A stretch of DNA of 64,000 nucleotides from Farysia itapuensis (taxonomy: Eukaryota; Basidiomycota; Ustilaginomycetes; Ustilaginales; Ustilaginaceae): the NCBI GenBank assembly GCA_023212645.1, contig JALBYC010000002.1:682001-746000 (forward strand). The letters run 5' to 3'. The notes below the pieces were generated by a model. That model saw only the letters and a program-made list of their open reading frames with translations, was not told the DNA's origin and did not search any database. A program made the position numbers and the translations under genes. Positions 37,330 to 48,661 of this stretch are shown piece by piece; within the stretch, counting starts at the first letter, position 1, and every line of letters begins with the position of its first letter.

Positions 37330-40236
37330 CTACTTTCGTCCAAATCCGAATGTTTTGCTAAGCGACCTCGTCGATATGCTCGACTTGCGTGCTGGCTGGG
37401 TATGCCCTCCGCTGCTGCTGCTACTTTCTTCTATCGGTGTCGCAGAGCCGGTAGACGGTCCAGCCGAGTTCTGCAAGAATGAGTTGCGTTTCGACTTGTC
37501 CTGAGAACCGGACGATGCAAAGAGGTTGGAAAGCATGCCTTCTTTCTTTTCACCTCCTGAAGAGGAGCCTGGAATAAAGTGGGAAGACGTGCGACGGTTT
37601 GCCTTGCCCAATGCTTTCTGTTCCTTTTTCAACATTGGCCTTTCCAGAGGCGCAAACGAGGGTTGGGAAGCAGTATGCTGCATTTCTGTACCATCGGTCA
37701 GCACAGAGGGAGCATTGACGTCCATGGGCTCGCTGACAAAATTGTGACCAGTCCCAAACGATGGAATTCCTGCAGACGACACTGAGTGGCTGTTCGGAGA
37801 AGAGAACCCTTCCGATGCGGCTCTCAGCCGACGATGAGTAGATCCTCGCAGTAGATTGTGTTCTTGAGCTGCATTCGTCTGGCCAACCGCCACTCGATTA
37901 AGTTTTGCCTCGCTCGGCGACTCAGCAGTAGCTTGGCTGCTTGTAGTCTTTGGCGTCATCTCTGACAGAGGCAACGAAGAGTTGGCAGCGGAACCCACGC
38001 CAACAGCTTCGCTGAGCGCAGGAGAGGTCGATTTGACCGAAGCGACTTCGACAGTGCTGATAGAGCTGTCCACCTCGCCTTCCCGCTGGGTGTTCGCTGG
38101 AGCTACGCTTGACAACGACTCGCTGGTGGATGCCTCCTTAGGGCGTCGAAGTGATTGACTCGCCGACCTTTTGTCACGGTTTCGGAATGGTGCGAACCAG
38201 CTTCCACTTCCGGCATCATTCGAAGCTGCGGGCGCACCTGCGTTGATGGAGCCGATACGGGAGCGATTGGCTGTCGATCCCGACCTGTCCGGAGAGGGCC
38301 CATTTCTCAGCATCGAAGCCTCTGCTACTCCAAGTAGCGCTCGTCCCCGTTCTATTTCCAGCGCACTAGGTACCGCAGGCGCAAGCGTGGGCTCTTCCAG
38401 CCCAAGTCCCCGAAAGTCGAGATCAACAGCTTGGTAGAACAGCACGTATGCACTGCCAAGCCCAGGACGATCCCCGTAGTATTTTTGAATCTCTTCCTCG
38501 TCAATATACGAGACTGCATCGTCGTCAAACTGGACCCATCGATGACCTACTTTGACCACGGCGATATAGTGACCATGATGCGGGCCGGCACCGATGTGGA
38601 CGACAATGGCAAACAGCTCGTACAAGCGATCCGGATCTTCGGCATCGTCCGACGTGTTGAAGAGACGAAGCTCGAGGGGGAACGCGACTCGATAAGCAAG
38701 TTTGACATATCGCTGCACAGTTTCTTCGTACTTGAAGCGCTTCAGGTGCAGTGCGAGGACATTGGGTAGCTTTTTGATCTTCATCCTCTTCTCCGCTTCT
38801 TGCAAGCCAGAGCAGGAGTCACAGAAAAACTTGTTTCGAGATTGAAGCATTTCAGATGCTGAGAACTGCCGCAAGCAGGACGTGACGGAAGAGTGCTGCT
38901 CGATGTCGATTGACAGATCCAAAAAGCATTCGTCTCTCGAGGTCACGGTTTCGCAGGTCAAGCATCTGGTCTCGTTTGTCAAGACTCCCTCGAAAAGGCG
39001 ATGGACGCAAGTGTTTCCGTCCGCCCCTACGTCTTTGACGTCTACGCGCTTATTTGCGCTTACTGTACGTTCGGACATTGACCGATTCTTGAGATACGGA
39101 TTTCGACTCTGCAACTTGACCTTGTGCTTGGATCTGTCGGCGTCAATCAGGTCCTCGCCGACCTTGTTAAGAACAAAATTGAGCATTTCGTGGGCATCTT
39201 GGTGCATCGTGCTGTCGAAGAGCACGTTTTCCCTCTTCAGAGTTCCAATAAAACCTTTGACAGCGGCCGAGTCGACCGCCGAGGGAGACGTCTTAGTTCC
39301 TGCTGAGTTTGTTGATATTGTCAGCGCAGGTGGTCCGGATCCAGGCGTGGCTCCCGATGCTATTGGGTTAGCGGTAGCATTGCTCCCGTTAGCGTTGGTT
39401 GTGGGCGCAGCTGGGGTCTGCGATGTGCCTTTGCCGGCCCCTGCGCTGCTCGATATGGGCCTTCCCAAGATCGATGTCCTTCTGGACACATTGGTGGACT
39501 GATCGCCATTTGTAAGCGGAGGGAAATTCGGCGTGACGGGGCTCGCTGCTGGTAAGGAGCTAGGAGGATTTGAGCGTGTGGGCGAAGAGACGGTTATTTG
39601 CTGACCCGATTGCTGAATCACATCAAACAAGTCGCGAAGCGATGCGAAGAGGGTGTCTGATGGCGGCATACCGTCTGCAGCATCAGCACTTGTCTCACTC
39701 ATCGACCCTATTGGAGGTCCCGATATGGCAGCTTTCTGAGTTGTGAGGTGATCTTTGTCGAGTATTTTGTAGCTAAGGACAGAGTCGCGAAATGGTCGAC
39801 AAAAGTAGAGAGACTGTAGCATGGAATTGACGTAGCAGGTGTTGCCAAAGTTCTCCATTCCGAGCAGGAGACTGCCGCCTTCAACGAGATTGATGGGGAT
39901 TTCGGACGGAGCTTTGCTCTGCACGGAGCTCTGAGGCGTTACCGGGGAGGACGGTATGTAGCTGGTACTATGATGAGTTGTCGTAGGGATCATGCCGCTG
40001 AACAATGGGACTGTAGGCACAGCGGCTTGTGCAGCAGATGGGGCGCCTTGTGACGCAGATGTCGCACCAGTTGACGAGGGCGCGGATGAGACGGTCGACG
40101 AAGATGGCGCATTGCCATTGGTGGTCCCAGCGGACGAAGTTGCGGCATTGTTATAGGATTGCGTCGAGGTAGACGATTGTGATGGCGTTGGTGAGGCAGC
40201 GTTAACACCGAGCAGACCCTTCCAGCTGAACGACAT
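37330..40236 (-). CDS. Ubiquitin carboxyl-terminal hydrolase, USP12/46 (Ubp9/Ubp13, CreB) type
   Basis: A single exon encodes 968 residues. After a Ser/Thr/Ala-rich N-terminus, the USP domain starts with the Cys box GMENFGNTCYVNSMLQSLY (Cys134) and ends with the His box HIGAGPHHGHYIAVVK and WVQFDDDAVSYID. Paired CxxC motifs (TRCLTCE and FFCDSCSG) form the structural zinc site. A long low-complexity insert (about 210-330) interrupts the catalytic core, and the last 350 residues are Ser-rich and disordered. In Aspergillus the homologous CreB acts in carbon catabolite repression with a WD40 partner; the same role here is inference. ATG 40236 is the first in frame. Confidence 0.93.
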   Translation of the reverse strand: MSFSWKGLLGVNAASPTPSQSSTSTQSYNNAATSSAGTTNGNAPSSSTVSSAPSSTGATSASQGAPSAAQAAVPTVPLFSGMIPTTTHHSTSYIPSSPVTPQSSVQSKAPSEIPINLVEGGSLLLGMENFGNTCYVNSMLQSLYFCRPFRDSVLSYKILDKDHLTTQKAAISGPPIGSMSETSADAADGMPPSDTLFASLRDLFDVIQQSGQQITVSSPTRSNPPSSLPAASPVTPNFPPLTNGDQSTNVSRRTSILGRPISSSAGAGKGTSQTPAAPTTNANGSNATANPIASGATPGSGPPALTISTNSAGTKTSPSAVDSAAVKGFIGTLKRENVLFDSTMHQDAHEMLNFVLNKVGEDLIDADRSKHKVKLQSRNPYLKNRSMSERTVSANKRVDVKDVGADGNTCVHRLFEGVLTNETRCLTCETVTSRDECFLDLSIDIEQHSSVTSCLRQFSASEMLQSRNKFFCDSCSGLQEAEKRMKIKKLPNVLALHLKRFKYEETVQRYVKLAYRVAFPLELRLFNTSDDAEDPDRLYELFAIVVHIGAGPHHGHYIAVVKVGHRWVQFDDDAVSYIDEEEIQKYYGDRPGLGSAYVLFYQAVDLDFRGLGLEEPTLAPAVPSALEIERGRALLGVAEASMLRNGPSPDRSGSTANRSRIGSINAGAPAASNDAGSGSWFAPFRNRDKRSASQSLRRPKEASTSESLSSVAPANTQREGEVDSSISTVEVASVKSTSPALSEAVGVGSAANSSLPLSEMTPKTTSSQATAESPSEAKLNRVAVGQTNAAQEHNLLRGSTHRRLRAASEGFSSPNSHSVSSAGIPSFGTGHNFVSEPMDVNAPSVLTDGTEMQHTASQPSFAPLERPMLKKEQKALGKANRRTSSHFIPGSSSGGEKKEGMLSNLFASSGSQDKSKRNSFLQNSAGPSTGSATPIEESSSSSGGHTQPARKSSISTRSLSKTFGFGRK

Positions 40237-41278
40237 GTTGTGTATGTCGTTTCCTACGACGGCTTGCGAGCCAGTCGGGTAAGGCCCTCAGTGTGCTCTG
40301 TTGTGATTCGGCCGAATGCTGTGTACTGCTGTCTATGATTGCATCCTGGTCTGCAAGTGATGAAGAGTTGGTGAGACGATGCAAGCTGCCAAAGTGTTTG
40401 AAGTTCCGGCTAAATAGGTTGGAAATCAAGGCACCGTAGAAAACGCAGTGATAAACCAAGGCCACACGCGGAGGCAGATGACCAGAGCAGTAAGGGACGA
40501 CAAACAAGGTGAATGACGCGGCTGCGAGAGTGTGGGAAGGACAAGAGTCGAAGCTCTTTGTGGGGGCGGAGAGGGCTGGCAGGTCGGTCAATTGGGTCGA
40601 CCGGAAGAGCGCACCGATGGCTTGCTTGCCATTCATTCGCAGGTAAATCAAAATGAAAATGTGACGACGTCCTGCCTTATTCTCGGATCCAGCCGTTCCA
40701 CCACAATTCGTACCTCGCGTTGCACCTTTAAGCCATCCCTTCATGCATTGCCAAGCTCTATGCGTGCTTACATCCGCCTTCCGCCCTCGTCATGCCGTAG
40801 GGTCCGTACGTGGATGCGTCATTGCCATGTGCCAGCCTGTGACCGATTCTCACTCCAACGTCCAAAGGCATTAGATTCACCGGCTTCGTGGTTCAAAGTC
40901 AGACGCAGTGCCGTATGCAGAACATGCGATGAGCGGGCTGGCGGCGGCGCTCGAGCACATGTTGGGGCAGAAACTGCGCCGAGCCCGTCCGGCCGCCCGC
41001 CCGGCAATCTAGGCATTTTCTTGAGATATAACATCAGTGCTCTGCGAAATTCTTTCGCGTCTTTCGCCCGGGATCGGTAAAGCAACCCTCCTCCTTGGCC
41101 TCGTGCCTCGGGTGTCCTGCGTTCTGTCTGGCGGTCAAAATTGTCGTCCGCAGCCTTAATTTCATTTCACACTCAACGCGGCTCTGGCAGATACATTTTT
41201 CAGCTCTAAATCTCCTCGCCCTTTGTCGTCTGTCTAATCACTTACTCTTCCATCGTCACTGGACGCCCTACGCTCAGC
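40237..41278. promoter_or_regulatory. Divergent region, deubiquitinase / Zn2Cys6 regulator
   Basis: These 1042 bp separate two divergent starts. A very GC-rich patch (CCGGCCGCCCGCCCGG) lies at about 40990-41005. No conserved-looking coding frame is seen; the several small open frames overlap one another in all directions. Confidence 0.4.
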
Positions 41279-44190
41279 ATGGATACCAGAACAGAAGACG
41301 AGAGCTTCGACGGTCCGTCGCGGGTCCGCAATTCTCAAGCTTGTCTAGAGTACGTTTTGTTCCAGTGAACATGCATAAGCTGCACAGCCGGCTATATCTG
41401 CATCCTGCGGCAATGCACTCTTTGGACATGCTGTACTGACGCTTTCCCCTCCCTTTTGCCCGCGACATCCTCCCCCTTAGATGCAGAAAGGCCAAGATAA
41501 AGTGCAACGGCAAGCGTAAAGACGTGCTCAACTGCTCCAGGTGCGAGGCAAAGGGGCTCGACTGCTCCTGGACTCAGTCACGAAGGGGCAAGAAGCCCGG
41601 TACGAAAAAGTAAGTTCGCTGACCTCTGCATACATTATCTCGATACACCTTTCTCACGCAAGTCCCTCGTCACAGCCTAGCAACGCGAGCGAGAGAACAG
41701 TCAGATGCTTTACAGCGTCAACTTGAACAGCAGTATCAGGGCGGTCAAGATGATTTGAGCTTGCGTCACTCGCCCGGTGATTACCGACCGGGCACTGCTT
41801 CGCGCAACACAGTCTGGAATTACCATGACACCGGTCTCTTACCAAACAATTCCTCAGAGACCGTCTCTCGATCGTCATTTCCTTACGGACATGATAGTGG
41901 TGTCTTCCAGTCTCCGCAAAGTGCAGTTACGTCTTCGTCTGGCAGCTCTGCTCAATCATCATCGATACCTACAGTGACCTCGTCCAACGGCTGCCACGCT
42001 GGACTCAATGGCACAAGCACACGCCGTACTTCAAAGTACCACGATGGTCTGTTGATTCGCGAATCAAAAATGCCTCCTTCGTCAACCAACCCACTCTTGT
42101 GCCTATCTGAGGCTGCCTTGGGCAAGAGGTGTACTCAGTCCGAATGCGACGAGTCTGCAGATGAACTTGACGATTCCATCGAAGACAACAAACCGATTCC
42201 AAACCTTTGCAAAAGGGATGCTTCGAACGGGCCGATGGACGATGCGATGGACAGTTCCGATGCCCAGACAAAGTCGGCCAGAGACATTGCAGTCATGCTC
42301 GAGAACAGTGGCTGGACGCATTCGTGTCTGGCCAATGCCGCTTGTGAGAGGGCTTCGTACTTTTCTGGCGCCTCCGCTTCGGCCAGTTGGGACACCCGAC
42401 GATGCGACCCAATCGATCGCGGAATAGTCACCCTGGAGGACGCCAATCGTCTCTTTGCCATCTTCATGAGCACAGTTCAGGAGCAATTCTGCTTGTTGGA
42501 CCCTGTCATTCACAACGTTGCCATCATCAAGCAATCGTCCAACTTTCTCTTCTCAGTCATCTTGGCCATTGCATCATCCGTTGATCGCAATCCTCGATCA
42601 ATTCAGCAATTCGAGCAGCTACGGGCACTTGTTGATTCACTTATCGTCGAAGTGCTCAGTCGCAACATCAAGAGCGTCGAAGTGGTCAAAGGACTCATCG
42701 TTTGGCCGATGTGGGCTCACCTTACCCCGCTCATGGCCGAAGACAGAGCCTGGCTACTTATTGGAACAGCTGCGCGAATGGCAAAGGAATTGGATCTCAG
42801 CATGCGCGACGATGTAGCGCAAGCCGACGAGACTGCACGAAGACTGGCTCGTGATCGATCCAGGACTTGGGCGCTCGCTGCCATCATGGAACGCAGCTTC
42901 AGCTCCTTCTCCGGTCAACGGCCCAACACCACTCTCGATGTCGAGTGGGGAAACCTCAACGACTGGCTCAAGTCGCCCATTAGCTTGGATGGCGATGTCC
43001 AGGTAGTTGCATTCCTCCATCTGCGCAGAATAGAAGAGATCATGCGGTCACGCATCTTTGGCCAGAGTTACTACGAGGTCGGTTCTATCGAAAGCATTCG
43101 GGTCTCGGCCAATGTGCTGTTCGAGGCATGGCTCGAGGCTTGGTGCGAACATCCTGCCCTCAATCGACACCCTCTCACCTCGACCATCATGAGGATTATC
43201 GGTCTGCACATCCAGGTGCTCATCAACACACACGCTATCCGCGAATCCGACAGGAGAAAGGCTATTTGCGAAGCGTCCAACATGCGGGTCTTGCGCATTT
43301 GCACCAACGCATCCAAGTCGGCCCGAGAGCAGTGCGTTGCGCTGCTCACCGATGCGTGTCAACTGGCAATAACCAACCTACGCGGACACGCACATGGCCT
43401 CAGTAGGATCGTATCGGCCATGCTTGGGTGGTCTGGTGTACACCTGCTCAAGAATGGGCCAATCGAAACACGTGGTCTTGTGGTCCAGCTTGGTCTCATG
43501 CTTGCTGGCAATCCCCATGACAGCACCCACTCTCGTTCATTTGCGCGCTTCTACGGGCGCTTCATCCTCTCTCTCAGTGCCGAGCTTGTCGAGCGAGACC
43601 GCACAGAAAAATCTCGACGCAAGCGTCAGCGACTCGGCGGATCGTCCCGTGCCTCGATTGCTTCTCCCTCTGTGGCTGCCACGACAAGTCCGATGTCAGA
43701 AAGCCGTCTGATGTCGAGAAGCGCAACAGAGCACATTGGACCGCGACCTGAACTCAGTGGCTCCGCGCCGGAGACATCTATGAGCGACATGGCGCTCGCC
43801 TTTGAGTCGGCGGCAGGCAACGCACCAAGCTCGACGGCCCCGGTCGGCCGTCTAGGCTTCCCACAAGCGTCTAGTCAGGCTAGTGTATTGCCAGCTACCT
43901 CGGCACAATACCCGAACGTTGGACCTGCGCCATCTATGTTTGCAGGACCAACTGCAACTCCCATTGGATACCGACACGCCTCTTCATCGGTGGGGCCCAC
44001 GCCGACCAGCAATGCGGCATTTGACTCAGTAACCAATACCTGGCTCGGCACCGACGATCTCTTAGATCAGTACATGCAGAGCATCTTGCCCATCTTCAAT
44101 GACTTTGATCAGAACAGCAACAGTCATGCATCTGCCGGAATGGGCAGCGGAGGTGGCGTTGGCGTAGCTATGCCTGGTAGTCGTCCATAG
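41279..44190 (+). CDS. Zn(II)2Cys6 transcription factor, three exons
   Basis: Exons are 41279-41349, 41481-41609 and 41676-44190, with donors GTACGT and GTAAGT and acceptors TTAG and ACAG. The product has 904 residues. Only the spliced form contains the complete binuclear zinc cluster: Cys at 22, 25, 32, 42, 45 and 52, with RKAKIKC between and a basic linker (RRGKKPGTKK). A short coiled coil (about 68-90; ALQRQLEQQY) follows, as in dimeric factors. The middle region (about 250-560) is helical and resembles the fungal transcription-factor homology region; the C-terminal 250 residues are Ser/Pro-rich, ending in a Gly-rich tail. It should bind CGG-type sites in the nucleus. The target genes are unknown; an Aro80-like relationship is a weak impression. 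Confidence 0.9.
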
Positions 44191-44490
44191 CTTCACTTTA
44201 CTACTCTGCCGCTGTCATTGAATCCAAAATACACACGACTGCTTTCACATTGATTGTGTCCGCTCTCAGCTTGAGTTGGAGCGAGAGATATCTACTGCCC
44301 TCTAAGCGAGCGCGCGAGCCTCGCAATTGTAAAGATATGTCGGATTTTGTGTCCGCGATGCTTGACATGTGACAATCGCTCAGCAATTCCGCCCTTGTCA
44401 ATCGACAATTCGCTCTTTAGCAGAGCCTTCTCAAATAAGTGTCTACCTCAGCGCTACACACTCGACGGGGGAGCTAGCGAGGCAGCGACA

Positions 44491-46335
44491 ATGACGCAGC
44501 AGCACAGAGGCTCAGAGGCCGGACTGTCATCGACACCCCCTCACGAGATCGGCGAGGCTCACCACCAACCTCATCATCTTAAGTACGGTCAGGTCGATTT
44601 CTCTGGCTTCTTGCCAGATGACACTGACGATGAAGACGACCAAGAGATTGCATCGTCTTCAAGAACATTAGAGCGAGATGGTTCCACTGTGGGAGCCGAC
44701 GGGTCCAGTCTCGCGCCCTCTACTTCTACCTCAGGCACTTCTCGAAATGGCAACCCGAATCGAAAACTTCCTAACGACGCCAAATCACGCCGATACCGGA
44801 AGTACGAGCGTCAAGACGCCAAGAACCGCATGCTGCATCAGGAAAGACGCTATCTGTTTCGTCGACCTCGCGCCCTTCAGTACTTCCGTGGCAACATCCT
44901 GGTCCGATCTGAAGAAGAACGTTCATCCCACCGTCTGGAATTGTTCTTCGACCTGGTGTTTGTTGGTCTCATCGCAAGCTTGGCAGAAGAGGCGGTTCAT
45001 GAGCACAACGGCGATGGAATTGTGCGATACATTCTCACTTACACAGCAGCATGGATGATCTGGAACTACATGCGCGAGATCTTCAACGCATTCTTCGTCG
45101 ACGATCTGCCCCAACGCCTATTGGTGCTGTGCGTCATGATCTGTCTTGTAGTATACGGGAACAATGCGCCCTCGGTCGAAGAAGACTGGCACGAATCCGG
45201 AGCACGAGCTACAGCTATCGGATCGTATCTCGTAGCAGGCAGTGCCATCTTTTCTACACTGACTTTCTACTCGTTCTATGTCTGCCAGTATCGCCTTCAG
45301 ATCCGAGTACAGACGATCCTCTGGTTGCTGGTCCTCGGTCTGTGGATCGGAAGCATCTTCGTTTCTGTCAGGGCCTGCATTGCAATGACCGCCGTTGCAT
45401 TACTCGTGGAATACGTTTCCTGGCTGTTTTGTTACAGTCCGTTCTTCAAACGCCTCGCCAAGCTCCGTTACTCTTCAGCCGTGGGCATCGAGCACGAGAT
45501 CGAGAGGTTTAACGATTTTGTCACCTTGGTGCATGGCGAGTTTCTCTACAGTGTTTTGACGGGCCAGCCAGCCGGTCATGGCTTGCACTCGGGGGTCGCA
45601 AGAGTGGCGCTAACTGTCGTCATTGCGTTCGTCTTCCACGCCATCTATTGTCTGGGAGCCGGAAGTAAACGACTTGTACATCCGATCCGGAGGGGAATGG
45701 GTACCGCCGTACCATGGTTTCTGCTCCACCTTCCGCTGGTATCTGCCCTGACGCTCTGCGGTGACAGCACTGCGGAACTTGTGAAGGAGAACGAGGTACC
45801 CCAAGGGATCCGCTGGATCTTTTCCAGTACATATGCCATCAGTATGGTCTGCACCATCCTTCTTGTCTGTCTAGAGCAGGAACTTGACATCCCGGGTGAG
45901 CTTTTCTTCCGAAAGCCAGTGCGCGTCTTCCCTCGACTCGTCGCAGCGATTGTAGTATTACTGTTGCCGCTTGCCAGTCAAGAGCATCTCAACTCCACAG
46001 CCATGCTAGGTATAGCCGCTGCACTCGGAGGCGCAGCTTGGATGTGGCAGGAGCTCGGCGCATTGGACGGTCCTAACGCACCCTGGTACGTTCCAAAGAA
46101 TGCCACTATAAGCAACGAATCACAAAGCACTTCCCCGTCTGCACAAGCTGGCGGCACCAGGATCGAGACACAGAGGGTCTGGTCTGGATTCCCCGCGATG
46201 ATAGAGCCTGGTGCATGGCTCTTCGACTCCACCTGCCAGCGCGGTCGGACGGCAACCTTTGCGGACGACACACCAGTTCCCGAAATCACAGCTCCATCTG
46301 ACAACACATCGGCAGGCACTATCACCAAGGTTTGA
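44491..46335 (+). CDS. Low-temperature-requirement A (LtrA) family membrane protein
   Basis: The 614-residue product starts at ATG 44491; the open frame reaches further upstream but only with TTG. An acidic, Ser-rich N-terminus and a basic segment (RRYRKYERQDAKNR) precede the LtrA domain, recognised by RLELFFDLVFVGLIASLAE at about 155-175. About ten to eleven hydrophobic helices follow, including VEYVSWLFCYSPFF, HEIERFNDFVTLVHGEFLYSV and a C-terminal set ending near 520. The family is widespread in bacteria and fungi and has no established biochemical function; it is named after a Listeria cold-growth mutant. It lies between a transcription factor and an MFS transporter, 300 bp after the former. 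Confidence 0.88.
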   Translation: MTQQHRGSEAGLSSTPPHEIGEAHHQPHHLKYGQVDFSGFLPDDTDDEDDQEIASSSRTLERDGSTVGADGSSLAPSTSTSGTSRNGNPNRKLPNDAKSRRYRKYERQDAKNRMLHQERRYLFRRPRALQYFRGNILVRSEEERSSHRLELFFDLVFVGLIASLAEEAVHEHNGDGIVRYILTYTAAWMIWNYMREIFNAFFVDDLPQRLLVLCVMICLVVYGNNAPSVEEDWHESGARATAIGSYLVAGSAIFSTLTFYSFYVCQYRLQIRVQTILWLLVLGLWIGSIFVSVRACIAMTAVALLVEYVSWLFCYSPFFKRLAKLRYSSAVGIEHEIERFNDFVTLVHGEFLYSVLTGQPAGHGLHSGVARVALTVVIAFVFHAIYCLGAGSKRLVHPIRRGMGTAVPWFLLHLPLVSALTLCGDSTAELVKENEVPQGIRWIFSSTYAISMVCTILLVCLEQELDIPGELFFRKPVRVFPRLVAAIVVLLLPLASQEHLNSTAMLGIAAALGGAAWMWQELGALDGPNAPWYVPKNATISNESQSTSPSAQAGGTRIETQRVWSGFPAMIEPGAWLFDSTCQRGRTATFADDTPVPEITAPSDNTSAGTITKV

Positions 46336-46403
46336 CCGTTTTAGTAACTCTTACGTTTTATGAACCGCAGTTTGTAATTGTAACGCAATTCTAGTGTACA
46401 GAT

Positions 46404-48209
46404 TTATTTGAAGACGTTTCCGACCGATGCTACCAATAGCAGGGAAATGAGAGAAAAGCAAGAGGTGGAGAAGAAGACGAGGAAACTCATGTTGTGGTCA
46501 ATGGACCAGTTGTAGATGGCGTTGTTCATGATCGGTCCCAGGGTCGCTGTCACGTTGACAAAGAGGACGAAGAGTGTGATGAAAGCGTCTCTGTCAGCGA
46601 CGGGATCGAGACTCGGTCTGTGCTGGGCCTGGAAGAGATCGACAGCCAATGCCTGAATTGTCGGGATAGCTCCCGTGCCAAACAGTTGTACCGCAAGACT
46701 GCTGTAGATGCCCAAGACTGAAAGATGTTTGGCCGCCAGTCCCATACACGTCCAGCCCAGAACGTCGAATGCCAACGACACCATGGCCACAATCTTGTCC
46801 GTCTGAATCACGTATTTTTCCCGTCCGTCACTGATGGCAGTCTCTCCGGCCGAGATCTCTCCTCGGACTCGTTTCTTGACAATCTTGCGGATCTGCGTGA
46901 CAGCGAGGGGCAGTCCAAACAGGTTGAAGAGACCTTTACTGGAGCCGAGTACACCGAGAAAGATGGCTACATCTTCGGGACCAAAGCTGAGGTGCGACGA
47001 GGCGAAGACGATGAGATTAGACCATGCCAAAGTCAACGTGTCACCAAATAGAAGCGCTAGTAGCATAATACTGAGCTTGAAGTCCCACTTTGCGTTGGAA
47101 GAGGATCTGTACGGGAGCAAGTAGCCAAACAACGACACCGTCTCTACCACCGGTTTTAGCCAAGATATGCCGGCGTCAGATTTGAAACCTTCAACCTGCT
47201 CTCTCCTTTCTTCTTCCGCATCAGGGGTGTCTGTGGCCTCGTCGTCGAGTGGAGACGACTGCGTGCGATCACGACGATTTGACGTTAGACACGGCTTGGT
47301 CTCTGGCAAGATCAAAGCCACCATGATAAAGGTCACCACCATCATGAGCGCTGCAATCAAAAAGGGCGAACATGGACCCGTGTGATGCAGGATGCTGAAG
47401 TGTATGCCGAAAAATGGGAAGAGGACGAGTAGCAGAAGTGAAGCAACTGTAGCCCCGATCAAGTTGCCTGCCAGTACTTTGGAAAACCAAGAGGCCTTTT
47501 CGTCCTCCTTACAGACGTCGACGACCATTACTTGCATCAGAATCGGAAACATGACCTGGGGAGATCCAAAGAGATTAGCAACGACGAACATTGCAACCAG
47601 AAGGTGTTGTGCGTTCGTTGGATGCATGCTGGAAACCGAGGCTACTTCGGGGTCCAGAGAGTAGTGCGTCGGGATTAAAGACAGTACAAGGAGAAAGACC
47701 ACGGAGAAGGCTACAGACATGAGAGCTGCAGCCCGCCGGCTGACCTTTGGCAAGACAAACTTGGCAATAAGCAAAGAGCTGATGCATCCAGTAAAGCTGG
47801 AAAATGTATCCGTGTATGCTGAGATCTCGCTCATTCTCTTGTCGACGAAAGGTGCAGCACAAAGCTGCATGGGACTCCCTCCTAGTGGAAGCGTCACGTT
47901 ATTGGAGGTGGATGGGTAGTAGTACTCGGCGCATGAAAGTGTCTTGATCTCTTCAATGACGAAAGAGTTGAGTATCATGACGCCGGTATAGTAGATGACG
48001 CTCAGCCCCACGAGCGTGTTGATGATTTTGGACCTTCGAGCATCCTCGATCTCGGCTTCCTCTGATGGCTCGCGCTCAGAAAGGAAGGACCAAAAGCCTG
48101 ACGAGCGTCTCCTTGCTCTAGCCGTAGAAAGATAGTCCTGAGAGGTGGAGGAGCCGGAAGCCTGCAACAAAGGCGTGCTCTCGCCATGTCGAGCAGGGTT
48201 TGCTGTCAT
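46404..48209 (-). CDS. Major facilitator superfamily transporter
   Basis: The 601-residue product starts at ATG 48209; the open frame continues upstream only to TTG. After a Ser/Arg-rich cytosolic N-terminus there are about twelve hydrophobic segments in two groups split by a hydrophilic loop (about 300-345; ETKPCLTSNRRDRTQ, DEEATDTPDAEE). The first extracellular loop is long and has Cys residues and a possible N-glycosylation site (NNVTLP). The overall layout resembles SLC46-like MFS proteins, but substrate cannot be assigned. It is convergent with the LtrA-family gene, 68 bp apart. Confidence 0.83.
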   Translation of the reverse strand: MTANPARHGESTPLLQASGSSTSQDYLSTARARRRSSGFWSFLSEREPSEEAEIEDARRSKIINTLVGLSVIYYTGVMILNSFVIEEIKTLSCAEYYYPSTSNNVTLPLGGSPMQLCAAPFVDKRMSEISAYTDTFSSFTGCISSLLIAKFVLPKVSRRAAALMSVAFSVVFLLVLSLIPTHYSLDPEVASVSSMHPTNAQHLLVAMFVVANLFGSPQVMFPILMQVMVVDVCKEDEKASWFSKVLAGNLIGATVASLLLLVLFPFFGIHFSILHHTGPCSPFLIAALMMVVTFIMVALILPETKPCLTSNRRDRTQSSPLDDEATDTPDAEEERREQVEGFKSDAGISWLKPVVETVSLFGYLLPYRSSSNAKWDFKLSIMLLALLFGDTLTLAWSNLIVFASSHLSFGPEDVAIFLGVLGSSKGLFNLFGLPLAVTQIRKIVKKRVRGEISAGETAISDGREKYVIQTDKIVAMVSLAFDVLGWTCMGLAAKHLSVLGIYSSLAVQLFGTGAIPTIQALAVDLFQAQHRPSLDPVADRDAFITLFVLFVNVTATLGPIMNNAIYNWSIDHNMSFLVFFSTSCFSLISLLLVASVGNVFK

Positions 48210-48661
48210 TGCTGATTGCGATCCAGGTACTGGACACGGCGATAGTGAAGGCGAGAAGCAGGTCGACACCAACAGCTGCGAGTGGACTAAAGCCAGGACA
48301 TGTAGACTGATGGCCAGCTACTGCCTTCGCTCTCTAGCCAAGTGGTACCGCGATCTGAGCGACAGCTTGAATTTATGCAGTCGGAACACCTGCCCCCGTG
48401 CTCGTTATCTCAGTCTGAGTCTGAAATATACAAAGGGTCCGACCTGTCTGATTACGATACTACTCACTTGTTACTGTCCTAGCTCTCCCAGCTTTTCTTC
48501 GACTAGCCTCAATTGCTCGACAGCTTGATCACAGGCTCAGAACGGGGTTGGCAATCCCATCACAAGCACGGGTTTACAAACGTCTTGTGTACACGCTATC
48601 AGAAGATGCTGCTAAGGTATGCAGAGATGCTCACGTCGATGTGTATGTGTAGACAACGAAA
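48210..48661. promoter_or_regulatory. Intergenic region, MFS promoter and eIF3e 3' end
   Basis: These 452 bp lie between two minus-strand genes. Nothing beyond promoter and UTR sequence is recognised. Confidence 0.4.
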
